Source of the DNA: Rhodoferax lacus
GTDB taxonomy: Bacteria > Pseudomonadota > Gammaproteobacteria > Burkholderiales > Burkholderiaceae_C
NCBI RefSeq assembly: GCF_003415675.1
Contig: NZ_QFZK01000019.1
Location: 1 to 63,137, forward strand
DNA length: 63,137 bases
Direction of reading: 5' to 3'
A program made the translations under genes and the position numbers. Below the pieces are notes generated by a model, which was not told where the DNA came from, searched no databases, and saw only the letters and a list, made by a program, of their open reading frames with translations. Positions 8,343 to 19,143 of this stretch are shown here, piece after piece (the first letter of the stretch is position 1; each line of letters begins with the position of its first letter).

Positions 8343-9065
8343 ATGATTGAAATCAAACAGCTCAAGTCCGGCTACCGCGGCATCCAGGCTCTCAAGGGCG
8401 TGGACCTGACGGTGCGAGAAGGCGAAATGGTCGCCATCATCGGCGCCAACGGCGCCGGCAAGTCCACCTTGCTCAACACCCTGAGCGGTGTGGTGCGCGC
8501 CCAGTCCGGCAGCATCGTGTTTGACGGCACCGAAGTCAGCCGCATGCCTGCGCACACCATCTCCCGGCTCGGCCTGCTGCATGTGCCGGAGGGTCGGCAG
8601 GTGCTGGCGGACATGACCATCCGCGAGAACCTGATGCTCGGTGCCCTGGCGCGCAGCCGCCGTGCAGCCCTGTACGACATAGACAAGGTGGTCTCCATGT
8701 TCCCCATTCTGGGCGAACGCATGGACCAGATGGCCGGCACCCTGTCCGGCGGCCAGCAACAAATGATGGTGATCGGCCGCGCGCTCATGGGCACGCCCCG
8801 TGTGCTGCTGCTCGACGAGCCCAGCCTGGGCCTGTCGCCCCTGATCACCCACCAAGTGTTTGAGGCCCTGGCCACGCTGCACCAAGAGGGCCTGACGATT
8901 GTGATCGTCGAGCAAAACGCCAACCGCGCGCTGGCCGCCACCGAGCGCGCCTATGTGATGGAGCGCGGGCTGATTGCCCAGCATGGCAACAGTTCGGACC
9001 TGCTCAATGACCCGGCCATCATTGAGCACTATCTGGGTTCTGCAGAGTCGGCGGTGATCGACTAG
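8343..9065 (+). CDS. livF: Branched-chain amino-acid type ABC importer, ATPase LivF
   Basis: A 240-aa ABC ATPase with Walker A GANGAGKST, signature LSGGQQQM and Walker B VLLLDEPSLGLSP. The phrase HVPEGRQVLADMTIRENL is typical of LivF. It pairs with LivG. Fourth gene of the importer operon; the substrate-binding protein follows after a 66-bp gap with a small stem-loop. Confidence 0.92.
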   Translation: MIEIKQLKSGYRGIQALKGVDLTVREGEMVAIIGANGAGKSTLLNTLSGVVRAQSGSIVFDGTEVSRMPAHTISRLGLLHVPEGRQVLADMTIRENLMLGALARSRRAALYDIDKVVSMFPILGERMDQMAGTLSGGQQQMMVIGRALMGTPRVLLLDEPSLGLSPLITHQVFEALATLHQEGLTIVIVEQNANRALAATERAYVMERGLIAQHGNSSDLLNDPAIIEHYLGSAESAVID

Positions 9066-9072
9066 GAACCGG

Positions 9073-9090
9073 GCTGCCCTCCAAGGCAGC
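9073..9090 (+). other. Intercistronic stem-loop between livF and the binding protein
   Basis: GCTGCC (9073-9078) and GGCAGC (9085-9090) form a perfect 6-bp stem with loop CTCCAA. No T tract follows, so it is more likely an mRNA processing or stabilising hairpin than a terminator. Confidence 0.45.
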
Positions 9091-9131
9091 GGCCAGGGGT
9101 TTTGGATTTGAAATTAACACCAGGAGACAAC

Positions 9132-10310
9132 ATGACCAACACAACATTGAACAGCAAATTCAACGGGCTAGCCCGCTCACTGCACAAGCGCGGCCTGCGC
9201 CGTGCAGTCTTCGGCGCCACCCTGCTCGCAGCCAGCCTCTGCAGCCACGCAACGGAATACAGCGTGGTGGTGCTGCAGTCGCTGACCGGCGGCGCCTCCT
9301 TTATTGGCGCACCGTACCGCGATGGCGCACAGCTTGCGGCCGATGAAATCAACCGCAAACAGGAACTCGGTGCAGGCAACACACTCAAGATAACCGTCGC
9401 TGACGATGCGACCGACCGCAACCAGTCGCTGTCCCTGCTCAAGCGCTATGCCGCGGATCCCAGCGTTCATCTGATCCTCGGCCCCACCAGCGGCGCAGTC
9501 GCTGTGGCGGCTGCCGCTGCGGCCAATGACCTGAAGATGCCCATCGTCACCACCTCCAATTCCATGGATGTGCTCAAGGCCGGCCCCTGGTCCTACATCC
9601 TGACGCAACCCGGCGAAATCACCCTGCCGTTCATTGCCAACTACACCGTCGACAAACTCAAGGCCAAGAGCTGCACCGTCATCGGCATCATGGACGTGGA
9701 AATCTACGTCCAGATGCAAAAGGTCTTCGAGAACACGGTGAAATCCCGCGGCACCAAGATCAACTCGGTGGAAGCCATCAAGGGCACCGACTCGGACTTC
9801 AGCGCGCTGGCCACCAAGGTCGCCGGTGGCGACCAGGACTGCGTCTTCATCTCGGCTACCGCATCCCAGGCTGCCAACATCATCATCCAGCTGCGCCAGG
9901 CCGGGCTGGACCCCAAGACCCGCATCGTGGGTCACAACGCGCTGTCTTCGCCGGCCTTTGTGGAGCGCGGTGGCAAGGCGGTGGAAGATGTCTTCTTCAT
10001 AGGCGACTGGGTGCCAGGCGGCTTTGATGACAACAGCCGTGCCTTTGCCGGCGCCTACAAGGCCAAGTACAACACCGAGGCCGACAACTGGGCAGCCGTG
10101 GGCTACAGCGCTGTGCGCGTGGCACTGCAAGCCCTCAAGACCGCAGGCCACAACCCCAGCCGTGACGCCATCCGTGTGGCCCTGTCCAAGACCAAGGACG
10201 TGCCCGTGGTCGTGGGCCAAAGCAAGTATTCCGTCAACGCAGACCGCGTGCCCTTCTCCGGCATGAGCGTCATGGTGGTGAAAAACGGCAAGTTTGTGCT
10301 TGCGCCTTAA
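9132..10310 (+). CDS. ABC importer periplasmic substrate-binding protein (LivK-like, type I fold)
   Basis: A 392-aa periplasmic receptor with a long signal peptide (positively charged to residue 25, cleavage near CSHA/TEY). The mature type I fold has QSLTGGASFIGAPYRDGAQLAADEIN, the hinge motif LILGPTSGAVAVAAA and the C-terminal AFAGAYKAKYN. ATG 9132 is chosen because AGGAG precedes it. An upstream in-frame TTG-type start at 9102 lacks such a site. It delivers ligand to LivHMGF; the ligand is probably the acid degraded by the flanking enzymes (inference). Confidence 0.9.
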   Translation: MTNTTLNSKFNGLARSLHKRGLRRAVFGATLLAASLCSHATEYSVVVLQSLTGGASFIGAPYRDGAQLAADEINRKQELGAGNTLKITVADDATDRNQSLSLLKRYAADPSVHLILGPTSGAVAVAAAAAANDLKMPIVTTSNSMDVLKAGPWSYILTQPGEITLPFIANYTVDKLKAKSCTVIGIMDVEIYVQMQKVFENTVKSRGTKINSVEAIKGTDSDFSALATKVAGGDQDCVFISATASQAANIIIQLRQAGLDPKTRIVGHNALSSPAFVERGGKAVEDVFFIGDWVPGGFDDNSRAFAGAYKAKYNTEADNWAAVGYSAVRVALQALKTAGHNPSRDAIRVALSKTKDVPVVVGQSKYSVNADRVPFSGMSVMVVKNGKFVLAP

Positions 10311-10367
10311 GCCCCACACGGCACGGGTTTCAAAACCCTGGACTGCACAGGCAGCAGGGTTCCCGGC

Positions 10368-10391
10368 GGGCGGCCATCCGCCCCTTTTTTT
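10368..10391 (+). terminator. Rho-independent terminator of the liv operon
   Basis: GGGCGG (10368-10373) pairs with CCGCCC (10378-10383) around a four-base loop and is followed by a run of seven T residues. Confidence 0.85.
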
Positions 10392-10415
10392 CGCCTTGTC
10401 ACCTGGTGTACCGCA

Positions 10416-11596
<1,181 letters not shown>

Positions 11597-11600
<4 letters not shown>

Positions 11601-12379
11601 CGCTCAGTAGTGCGGCACTGGGCCCCTTTGGTCTGCACGGCAAGCTGGCGCTGGTCACCGGCGCCACCAGCGGCCTGGGGCAGCACTTTGCCGGCGTGCT
11701 GGCGCAGGCCGGTGCGCGCGTGGTGCTGGCCGCGCGCCGCCTGGACCGGCTCGCCGACCTGGCGCAGACCCTGAACGCCAGCGGCCATACGGCCTATGCC
11801 GTGGAGATGGATGTGAGTGACGACTGCAGCGTGGTCCGTGCCTTTGACCGCATCGCCGAATGGGGTGTGGCAGACATCGTGGTCAACAACGCCGGCGTCA
11901 CGATCACCAAACCGGCGCTGCAGCAAACCGTGGCCGACTTCGACAGCGTGATGGACACCAACCTGCGCGGTGCCTGGCTGGTGGCAACCGAGGCCGCGCG
12001 CCGCCTGGTGCAGGGCGCCCAGGGCGGCTGCATCGTGAATGTGGCCTCCATCCTGGCCGAGCGGGTCGCCGGTGGCGTGGCGCCCTACGCCGTGTCCAAG
12101 GCCGGTGTGCTGCAGCTGACCAAGGCGCTGGCGCTGGAGCTGGCGCGCAACGGCATCCGCGTCAACGCCTTGCTGCCTGGCTATATCGCCACCGACCTCA
12201 ACAAGGAATTCCTCGGCAGCGAAGCCGGGGACAAACTCCGCGCCAGAATTCCCAGCCGCCGTTTCGGCGCGCTGAGTGACCTGGACGGCCCGCTGCTGCT
12301 GCTGGCGTCCGATGCCGGCGCGGCCATGTCCGGCGCGGCACTGGCCGTCGACGGCGCCCATCTGGTGAGCTCCCTATGA
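11597..12379 (+). CDS. Short-chain dehydrogenase/reductase (SDR)
   Basis: A 260-aa classical SDR with cofactor motif TGATSGLG, structural NNAG and the catalytic YAVSK (Tyr-x3-Lys), ending in the usual substrate-loop region and ALAVDGAHLV. Its ATG overlaps the acyl-CoA dehydrogenase stop and its own stop overlaps the next start (ATGA), so the three genes are translated as a unit. Probably oxidises or reduces a hydroxyacyl/ketoacyl intermediate with NAD(P). Confidence 0.87.
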
Positions 12380-13404
12380 TTAAAAGCCTGGCCCTTCCGG
12401 CCCTTCAAAGCTATCTGCAACAACAGGGTCTGTGCGGCCCGGGAGCGGTGTCTGTGACCCGCCTGACCGGCGGCCAGAGCAACCCGACCTACCGAGTCAG
12501 TTGCGGCGCAGAGCAATTCATCCTGCGCATGAAGCCGTCCGGAGAATTGCTGCCGTCGGCCCATGCCATTGACCGTGAATACCGCGTCATGAAGGCGCTG
12601 CAAGACACGCCTGTGCCTGTGCCACGCATGCTGGCCTACTGCGAAGACAGCAGCGTGCTGGGTGCGGCCTTCTATGTCATGCAGTTTCTGGACGGGCGCG
12701 TGCTGCTGGACCAAACCCTGCCCGGCATGGCGCCCGCTGAGCGTGGCGCCATCTATGCCGAGATGAACCGGGTGCTGGCGGCCCTGCATGGCGTGGACTA
12801 CAAGGCAGTGGGCCTGGAGAGTTTTGGCAAGCCAGGCAATTATTTTGGCCGCCAGATCCAGCGCTGGTCGCGGCAAATGGCCGAGTCCACACTGCCCATC
12901 AGCAACTCCATGCGCCAGCTGATGGAGTGGCTGCCCCAACATATTCCAGAAGGCGAAGAATCGTCCATCGTGCATGGCGACTTCCGCCTGGACAACCTGA
13001 TCTTCCACCCCACCCAGGCCCGCGTGATCGGCGTGATTGACTGGGAGCTGTCCACGCTGGGTCACCCGCTGGCCGACCTGTCCTACCAGTGCATGGCTTG
13101 GCATATTCCGCCCTCCCTGTGGCGCGGCATTGGCGGCGAGGACCTGGCAGCGCTCGGCCTGCCCAGCGAAGCAGACTATGTGCGGCAATACGCCCGCGCT
13201 ACCGGTCGCGATGCGATTGCGCATTGGGACTTCTACATGGCCTACAACCTGTTCCGCATGGCGGGCATCCTGCACGGCATCGCCCAGCGTGCCCATGCCG
13301 GCAATGCCGCTGCACCCGATGCAGTAGCTGTGGGCGCCAAGGCGGGGCCCTTGGCCGACACGGGCTGGCAGTGCGCCCAGCGCTATGCCGCAGCAAGCGC
13401 CTGA
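12376..13404 (+). CDS. APH-family phosphotransferase (ACAD10/11 kinase-like)
   Basis: A 342-aa protein-kinase-like fold. The N-lobe has RLTGGQSNPTYRV and the ATP Lys in FILRMKP; the catalytic loop is IVHGDFRLDNLIF and the metal-binding Asp lies in VIGVIDWELSTLGHPLADLSY. This subgroup is not an antibiotic kinase. It matches the kinase domains of ACAD10/11 and bacterial levulinate-pathway kinases that phosphorylate the 4-hydroxyl of acyl-CoAs so the phosphate can be eliminated. Translational coupling to the SDR and acyl-CoA dehydrogenase supports this. Substrate not demonstrated. Confidence 0.83.
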   Translation: MIKSLALPALQSYLQQQGLCGPGAVSVTRLTGGQSNPTYRVSCGAEQFILRMKPSGELLPSAHAIDREYRVMKALQDTPVPVPRMLAYCEDSSVLGAAFYVMQFLDGRVLLDQTLPGMAPAERGAIYAEMNRVLAALHGVDYKAVGLESFGKPGNYFGRQIQRWSRQMAESTLPISNSMRQLMEWLPQHIPEGEESSIVHGDFRLDNLIFHPTQARVIGVIDWELSTLGHPLADLSYQCMAWHIPPSLWRGIGGEDLAALGLPSEADYVRQYARATGRDAIAHWDFYMAYNLFRMAGILHGIAQRAHAGNAAAPDAVAVGAKAGPLADTGWQCAQRYAAASA

Positions 13405-13450
13405 GCCCTTCCGATTTTGCGAAGCCGTTTACCCCTCCAAGGCAGCCCGT

Positions 13451-15118
13451 ATGCAAACCCAGTTGATAGACGAAGACAAAGAGTGGGGCTCTGAGTGGAC
13501 CCGCGTAGCCGATGTAGTGGTGGTGGGCTCCGGCGTGGCCGGACTCACGGCGGCAGTTCAGGCCGCGCGCGCGGGCTCCACCGTGCTGGTGCTGGAGCGG
13601 GCCTTGTTGGCCGGCGGCACCACCGCCAAGTCCGGCGGCGTGCTGTGGATTCCCAACAACCGCTACATGCGCGCGCGCGGGCTGGTAGACGACCGTTCGG
13701 ACGCCATCCGCTACATGGCCAAAAGCGCCTATCCCACACATTACAACGCGCAGCATCCCTCCCTGGGGTTGCCCCCTGAAAAGCTCCGCCTGATCGAGAC
13801 TTTCTACGACATGGGCCATGTCGCCATCGATGCATTGGTTGACGACGGCGTGCTGGCGCTGGAAGAAATTTTCTACCCCGATTACTACGCCGATATGCCC
13901 GAAGACACGGCCCCCGTGGGGCGTGCCCTCAAGCCACTGACCTGGGAGGGCTTCCGCCGTGGTATCGACAAGCTGGAGGGGCAGATCCTGATTGACCAAC
14001 TGCTGGCCGCTTGTGAAAAGTTGGGCGTGCAATTCCAGACCGACAGCCGCGTGCTGCAACTGCTCAAAGACCCGCAGGGCGAGGTGATAGGCGCCGAGGT
14101 ACGCGCCGGGCGGCGCACCGAGCTGATGGGTGCGCGCCAGGGCATCGTCTTTGCAACGGGAGGCTTTTTGCACAACCCCAAGCTGGCGCTGGAATACCTG
14201 CGCGGACCGGTGATGGGCGGCGCGGCCTGCGAAGGCAGCACGGGAGACTTCATTCCCATGGCCACGGCGCTGGGCGCGTCACTGGGCAACATGACGCACG
14301 CCTGGTGGTCGCAGCTGGTGCTGGAGCTGGCACTGCGCAACCGCTCCACACTGCGCGATGTGTACTCGCCCTATGGCGACAGCATGCTGATGGTGAACCG
14401 CCACGGCAAGCGCGTGATGAACGAGAAGGCCACCTACAACGAACGCGGCCAGGTGCATTTCCACTGGGATGCGGGTGCGCGCGAATACCCCAACCACCTG
14501 CTGTTCTGGCTGTTTGACGATGCACTGGTCAACAACCCGCAGCCCTCACGCTTCCAGTTTCCCATTCCCACACCGGGTGAAACACTGGACTATGTGATCT
14601 CGGCTCCCACCTGGGCGCAACTGGCCGCGAAGGTCAGTGTCAGGCTGCAGCAGCTCAGCCCACATACCGGCGGCGTGACGCTGGACAATGCGTTCCAGGT
14701 CAATCTGCAAGCCACATTGGAGCGCTTCAATACCATGGCGCTGGCCGGCAATGATCTGGACTTTGCGCGCGGCGAGTCACCCATTGAAAAAGCCTGGGCA
14801 CAGGCGCCGCGCCCGGGTGCGGCCAGCGGCGCCATGCATCCGCTGTCAGACAGCGGCCCCTACCACTGCATCATCCTGGCTGCCGCGGCGCTCGACACCA
14901 AGGGCGGCCCCATCACTGACACCCAGGCCCGGGTGCTGGACCAGAACGACGAACCGATTCCCGGCCTCTTCGGTGCGGGAAACTGTGTGGCTTCACCGGC
15001 CGGACAGGCCTATTGGGGCGCCGGTGGAACGATTGGTGTGGCCCTGACCTACGGTTTTATTGCCGGCCAGCAGGCGGCGCAAAGGCCGCGCCGTATGGGC
15101 GCGGAATTGCAACTCTGA
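13451..15118 (+). CDS. FAD-dependent oxidoreductase, 3-ketosteroid delta1-dehydrogenase-like
   Basis: A 555-aa flavoprotein of the fumarate-reductase/KstD superfamily. It has VVVGSGVAGLTAAVQAARAG, LAGGTTAKSGGVLWIPNN, the second FAD segment IVFATGGFLHNP and the C-terminal LFGAGNCVASPAGQAYWGAGGTIG. It probably introduces or removes a double bond next to a carbonyl in a ring. ATG 13451 has an AAGG nine bases upstream; an alternative ATG at 13385 adds 22 residues and would overlap the kinase gene. A paralogue lies at 28763-30475. Last gene of the plus-strand operon and convergent with the reductase. Confidence 0.85.
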   Translation: MQTQLIDEDKEWGSEWTRVADVVVVGSGVAGLTAAVQAARAGSTVLVLERALLAGGTTAKSGGVLWIPNNRYMRARGLVDDRSDAIRYMAKSAYPTHYNAQHPSLGLPPEKLRLIETFYDMGHVAIDALVDDGVLALEEIFYPDYYADMPEDTAPVGRALKPLTWEGFRRGIDKLEGQILIDQLLAACEKLGVQFQTDSRVLQLLKDPQGEVIGAEVRAGRRTELMGARQGIVFATGGFLHNPKLALEYLRGPVMGGAACEGSTGDFIPMATALGASLGNMTHAWWSQLVLELALRNRSTLRDVYSPYGDSMLMVNRHGKRVMNEKATYNERGQVHFHWDAGAREYPNHLLFWLFDDALVNNPQPSRFQFPIPTPGETLDYVISAPTWAQLAAKVSVRLQQLSPHTGGVTLDNAFQVNLQATLERFNTMALAGNDLDFARGESPIEKAWAQAPRPGAASGAMHPLSDSGPYHCIILAAAALDTKGGPITDTQARVLDQNDEPIPGLFGAGNCVASPAGQAYWGAGGTIGVALTYGFIAGQQAAQRPRRMGAELQL

Positions 15119-15164
15119 ACGCCAGCCGGGGCAGCGCAGCACACCTGCCGCCCTGGCCTGCGTT

Positions 15165-16136
15165 CTACAGGTCCAGCACCAGGTGCGCTGACCTGCAATG
15201 CGACACACAGACCATCATTGAGCGGTTGGCATCGCGCTCGGCCTGGCTCAGGATGCTGTCACGGTGGTCTATCTCGCCTTCCAGCACCGGGGTCTCGCAC
15301 GCGCCACAAATGCCTTCACGGCAGCTGTGCCCTGCATCTACGCCTGCCGCAAGCAAGCTGTCCAGCAAGGGGCGTGCGGTGCTCACTTCCAGAACCTGGC
15401 CTGACTTCTGCAGCCGCACCGTGTACGTGCGAGGTGCTGCCATCGGGGCTGCAGCCGTTGGGGCTGCGGCAAAGCGCTCCAGGTGCACATGGGGCAGGTT
15501 CAGGGCTGCGCAGGTGTCTTCAAAGGCCTGCAGCATGGGGTGTGGGCCACAGCAATAGAAGTGCGTGTCCGGGCCGTGTGCGCCCAGCAGTGCCCGCAGG
15601 TCCGGTGGACCACCGGCTTCCTCGTCCAGATGCAGGTGCAGGCGCAGCTGGGGTGAAACCAGGGCCTGCAACTCCTTCAGGAATGACAGCTGGCCCCGGT
15701 TGCGCGCGCACACCACCAGGTCGGCCGAGCGGCCGAGTTGCGCCAGGCGCTGCACCATCGCATACAGGGGCGTGATGCCGATGCCGCCGGCCAGCAAAAA
15801 GCTGTGTTCGGCGTCCTCGTTGAGCTTGAACAGATTGCGCGGCGCGGAGATGCCCAGGGGCGTGCCCACGCGCAGCTGCTCGTGGATATGGCGCGAGCCG
15901 CCGCGGCTGTTGCGGTCGTGCAGCACCGCTACCTGGTAGCAGTCGGGTGCTGCGCCCGGGTTGGTGAGCGAGTAGCTGCGCACAAGGCCGTTGGGCAGGT
16001 GAAGGTCGATGTGCGCGCCGGGCTCAAAGGGCGGCAGGGCAAACGTGCTGTCTGCGGCGCGCAGCTCCAGGCTGATCACGTTTTCAGCGACCAAGCGCAT
16101 TCCCTGCAATACAGCAGCAATGGTGGGAGAGTTCAT
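15165..16136 (-). CDS. PDR/VanB-type reductase (FMN + plant-type 2Fe-2S)
   Basis: A 323-aa electron-transfer protein. The N-terminal flavin-binding barrel has RSYSLTNPG, followed by the NAD-binding domain with LLAGGIGITPLYAM and FYCCGPHPML. The C-terminal ferredoxin domain has CREGICGACETPV and CVSHC as cluster ligands. This architecture is that of phthalate dioxygenase reductase and VanB, so it most likely feeds electrons to the Rieske oxygenase encoded at 24.1 kb. It is the last gene of the long minus-strand operon, after the regulator gene and a strong hairpin. Confidence 0.92.
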   Translation of the reverse strand: MNSPTIAAVLQGMRLVAENVISLELRAADSTFALPPFEPGAHIDLHLPNGLVRSYSLTNPGAAPDCYQVAVLHDRNSRGGSRHIHEQLRVGTPLGISAPRNLFKLNEDAEHSFLLAGGIGITPLYAMVQRLAQLGRSADLVVCARNRGQLSFLKELQALVSPQLRLHLHLDEEAGGPPDLRALLGAHGPDTHFYCCGPHPMLQAFEDTCAALNLPHVHLERFAAAPTAAAPMAAPRTYTVRLQKSGQVLEVSTARPLLDSLLAAGVDAGHSCREGICGACETPVLEGEIDHRDSILSQAERDANRSMMVCVSHCRSAHLVLDL

Positions 16137-16145
16137 GGTGGGCAG

Positions 16146-16169
16146 GGGCAGGGATACGCATCCCTGCCC
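16146..16169 (-). other. Perfect 10-bp stem-loop between iclR-type gene and reductase
   Basis: GGGCAGGGAT (16146-16155) and ATCCCTGCCC (16160-16169) pair perfectly around a four-base loop. In the minus-strand transcript no U tract follows the stem, so it may set the relative expression of regulator and reductase rather than end transcription. Confidence 0.5.
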
Positions 16170-16187
16170 GTAAAAAAAGGGTGGAAT

Positions 16188-17033
16188 CTAGGAGGCAGCC
16201 GGTGGCAGGGCACGCACCGGATAGACGGCACAGCCCAGTCGCTGTGAAATGGACCTGGCCGAGGCGTGCAGGGCGCGGATCAGGTCCTGCTCTTCCTTGG
16301 TGCTCAGGAAGTGGGCCGGAAAGGCAGCACCCAGTGCGCCAATCACCTTCTGGTTTTCGGTGAACAACGGTACAGAAATCACGCCCAGGCCAATGCTGGT
16401 TTCATTGCGCTGCACCACATAGCCGGTCTCCCGCCCCTGCTGCACAATTTTGGCAATCTCGGCCATGTCCGTCACCGTTTCGGGCGTTATCGCAGGCACC
16501 GCAATATTCAGGATGCGCTCGCGCTCTGCAGGCTCCATGAAAGCGATCAGAATGCGCCCCGCGGACGAGGCGCCCATGGGCACGCAGTTGCCCGAATGCC
16601 AGCCGGTGTCAATAAACTGCGGCCCTTCCAGGCCAATCAGGTAGAGCGACTGGTCCCGGTGCGGGATCGACAGCCGGATGCTGTGGCCCGTGCTGTTGAG
16701 CAATTCGCGCATCACCGGGGTGGCGGCCTGGCACAGCGTGTCGTGCGTGGTGTAGCGCGAGCCCAACAAATAGGAGCGCTGACCTATGTGGTAGGTGCGG
16801 GTGGCGGGGTCTTGCTCCACCAGGCCGCTGTCCACCAGGGCGCTCATGATTTTGGAAACCTGGCTCTTGGCCAGCCCGGTACGCAAGGCGATGTCGGTAA
16901 CACCCAAATCCCTCTTGGAGTTTTCAAAGCACAGCAGAACCCGCAAGCCGGTCCGCAGTGATTTCATATATTCCGTTTGAGACGGTGCAGCGTCTTCCTC
17001 AAGGACTGGGGCGTTGGCTGCGGTCGTGTTCAT
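16188..17033 (-). CDS. IclR-family transcriptional regulator
   Basis: A 281-aa regulator with an N-terminal winged helix-turn-helix (LGVTDIALRTGLAKSQVSKIMSALVDSGLVEQ, about residues 43-75, given here only as position cue by its ends LGVT and GLVEQ). The C-terminal IclR effector domain includes GSSYTTH-like residues, GASSAGRILIAF and GLGVISVPLF. ATG 17033 follows GGAG; longer upstream frames run into the synthetase gene. Embedded in the catabolic operon, it is the only IclR protein in the window and the natural candidate to bind the repeated TTTCCA-type palindromes at six promoters and sense a pathway intermediate. Confidence 0.9.
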   Translation of the reverse strand: MNTTAANAPVLEEDAAPSQTEYMKSLRTGLRVLLCFENSKRDLGVTDIALRTGLAKSQVSKIMSALVDSGLVEQDPATRTYHIGQRSYLLGSRYTTHDTLCQAATPVMRELLNSTGHSIRLSIPHRDQSLYLIGLEGPQFIDTGWHSGNCVPMGASSAGRILIAFMEPAERERILNIAVPAITPETVTDMAEIAKIVQQGRETGYVVQRNETSIGLGVISVPLFTENQKVIGALGAAFPAHFLSTKEEQDLIRALHASARSISQRLGCAVYPVRALPPAAS

Positions 17034-17050
17034 ATTGATGGTCTCCAAAT

Positions 17051-19123
17051 CTAATTTTTGTCCGGAACAACTAGTGTATCGAGGGCAATGGCGCCACGTC
17101 CATTCATTCGTACGCGCAGGGGATTTATATCCACTTCCCGCACCCATTCGTCGGCCACGAACTGGCTGGCCAGGCGCAGAATCGCCTGGGTCGCCGCTTC
17201 GATGTCCAAGGCTGGCTGTCCGCGTGCACCGGCCAGGATGGGGGCGCAGCGTAAACCCGCCAGCACGGCGCGTATTTCCGGCGCACTGGTGGGCAAGGCC
17301 AAAAAGCACACATCATCGAACACTTCGGCATAAATGCCACCGGCGCCCACCATCAGCACCCGGCCCAGTTCCGGGTCTACCGAGCAGCCCACGATCAGCT
17401 CAAAACCATCCAGCACCATGGGCTGCACCGCGTAGCCATCAATCCGGGCCAGCGGCGCATAGGTCGCCACGCTTTGCTCCATCTGCAGCCAGCTGGCACG
17501 CAGGCTGTCGGCGTCCTTCAGATTCAACGCCACACCACCAGCCTCGGTTTTGTGGGCGATGTCGGGCGAGGACACTTTGAGGACCACGGGATAACCCTGT
17601 GTGTCGGCGAATTTGACCGCGGCACCCATGTCCTGAAACAGGCCTTCCGGCACCTGGGGCACGCCCGCCAGACGCAAGAAGTCCTGCATGGTCTGGCTTT
17701 GCTGCGGCGTGTCTACCTGGGGCTGCGCCGTGTAGCGGGGTAACTGTGCCACCCGGTGGCGGTGCCCCAGTGCCCGGGCCACGCGGTCGGGTGTGGGCAG
17801 CATCAGGGCGCCGCTCTCCAGCAGCAGGCTGCGGTCTTCGCGCTCAAAGGCGTCGGACGACGACAGATAGGAAATGGCCAGGCACTTGCCGATCTTGCGG
17901 GCGGTATTGGCCTGCTTCGCCAGCCACGGCAGCATGGCCTTGTAGTCGTGCGCCAGGCGCGTCATCACCACCAGCAGCACATCGATGCCGGGGTCTTCCA
18001 GTACCGCTTCGGCGCAGGCCGCAAAGCCCATTTCATCGGTAAACAGCGCAGTGTCCACCGGGTTGGCCACGGTCATCTGTGCCGGCAGCAGGCCGCGCAG
18101 GCGCGCCTGGGTTGCACCGGAAAACGGGGGCAGCGGCAGCTGGAATTCAGCAGCCGCGTCCGAGATCAGCACACCCATGCCGCCGGACACCGTGAGCACG
18201 CCCAGGCCCTGGGTGCCACTGCCGCCGGGGAAGCCCAGACGGTCAAACACAATGGCCACATCCAGCAGTTCATCCAGTGTCTCCACCGATATGATCCCGG
18301 CCTGGCGCGACACGTCTTGCCATACCTTCCAGGCGCCCGCCAACTTGCCGGTATGCGACACCGCTGCAGCCCGTCCGAGCTGGGATTTGCCGGCGCGCAG
18401 CACCACGATGGCCTTGTTCTTCAGGCGTGCCTTTCGAGTCAGCTCGCTCAGGCGCTCGCCATGCTTGAGGCCTTCGATGTAGAGCGCAATGAGGTTGATG
18501 TTGTCATCCTCAATGCTGTGCTCGACCAGGTCCATCAGCCCCACATCGGCCTCGTTGCCGGACGAGACCCAGTAGGCCAGGCCTATGTCCAGGTCGTTGA
18601 AGCTTTGCAGCAGCGCATTGCCCAGCGCGCCCGATTGCGTGAACAGTGCCATGCGCCCGGGGCGCGGCATGCGGTTGCGCAGCTCGCTGGAGAAAGTAGC
18701 CGCCATGCCCAGTGCAGGATGCAGGGCGCCGACGCAGTTCGGGCCAATCAGGCGTATGCCATGGGTCTGGCAGATGTCGGTCAGGCGTTGCTGCTCGGCC
18801 GCACTGCCGGCCTCGGCAAAGCCACCGGCAATCGAGATGGCGCAGCGCACACCCTGCAGCGCGCACTGCTCCAGCGCATCGGCCACCTGGTGCGCGGGCA
18901 ACAGGATCAGCGCCAGGTCTATATCCCGCGGCAGCGCGCTGATGCTGGGAAAGCAGGGCACGCCACCGATATCCGGGTACTTGGGATTGACGGCAAACAC
19001 CTGGCCCTGGAAGCCGTAGCGCAACAGGTAAGCCAGGGGCCGCCCTGCCAGCTTGCGGGCGTCCGGCGAGGCACCCACCAGCGCGATGCTGGCGGGCTGC
19101 AAAAGGGAGTGGAGGGAACTCAT
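17051..19123 (-). CDS. NDP-forming acyl-CoA synthetase (acetate--CoA ligase family)
   Basis: A 690-aa fused alpha-beta acyl-CoA synthetase. The N-terminal CoA-binding Rossmann domain starts with SIALVGASPDARKLAGRPL. The succinyl-CoA-ligase-like domain has the phosphohistidine motif AAVSHTGKLAGAW. The C-terminal ATP-grasp domain includes YPVVLKVSSPDIAHKTEAGGV and LMVGAGGIYAEVF. It couples NTP hydrolysis to thioester formation, probably activating the acid substrate in the cytoplasm. It lies 17 bases before the regulator gene in the minus-strand operon. Acid specificity is not predictable. Confidence 0.9.
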   Translation of the reverse strand: MSSLHSLLQPASIALVGASPDARKLAGRPLAYLLRYGFQGQVFAVNPKYPDIGGVPCFPSISALPRDIDLALILLPAHQVADALEQCALQGVRCAISIAGGFAEAGSAAEQQRLTDICQTHGIRLIGPNCVGALHPALGMAATFSSELRNRMPRPGRMALFTQSGALGNALLQSFNDLDIGLAYWVSSGNEADVGLMDLVEHSIEDDNINLIALYIEGLKHGERLSELTRKARLKNKAIVVLRAGKSQLGRAAAVSHTGKLAGAWKVWQDVSRQAGIISVETLDELLDVAIVFDRLGFPGGSGTQGLGVLTVSGGMGVLISDAAAEFQLPLPPFSGATQARLRGLLPAQMTVANPVDTALFTDEMGFAACAEAVLEDPGIDVLLVVMTRLAHDYKAMLPWLAKQANTARKIGKCLAISYLSSSDAFEREDRSLLLESGALMLPTPDRVARALGHRHRVAQLPRYTAQPQVDTPQQSQTMQDFLRLAGVPQVPEGLFQDMGAAVKFADTQGYPVVLKVSSPDIAHKTEAGGVALNLKDADSLRASWLQMEQSVATYAPLARIDGYAVQPMVLDGFELIVGCSVDPELGRVLMVGAGGIYAEVFDDVCFLALPTSAPEIRAVLAGLRCAPILAGARGQPALDIEAATQAILRLASQFVADEWVREVDINPLRVRMNGRGAIALDTLVVPDKN

Positions 19124-19143
19124 CAGGCGTGCCTTGGCAAGGG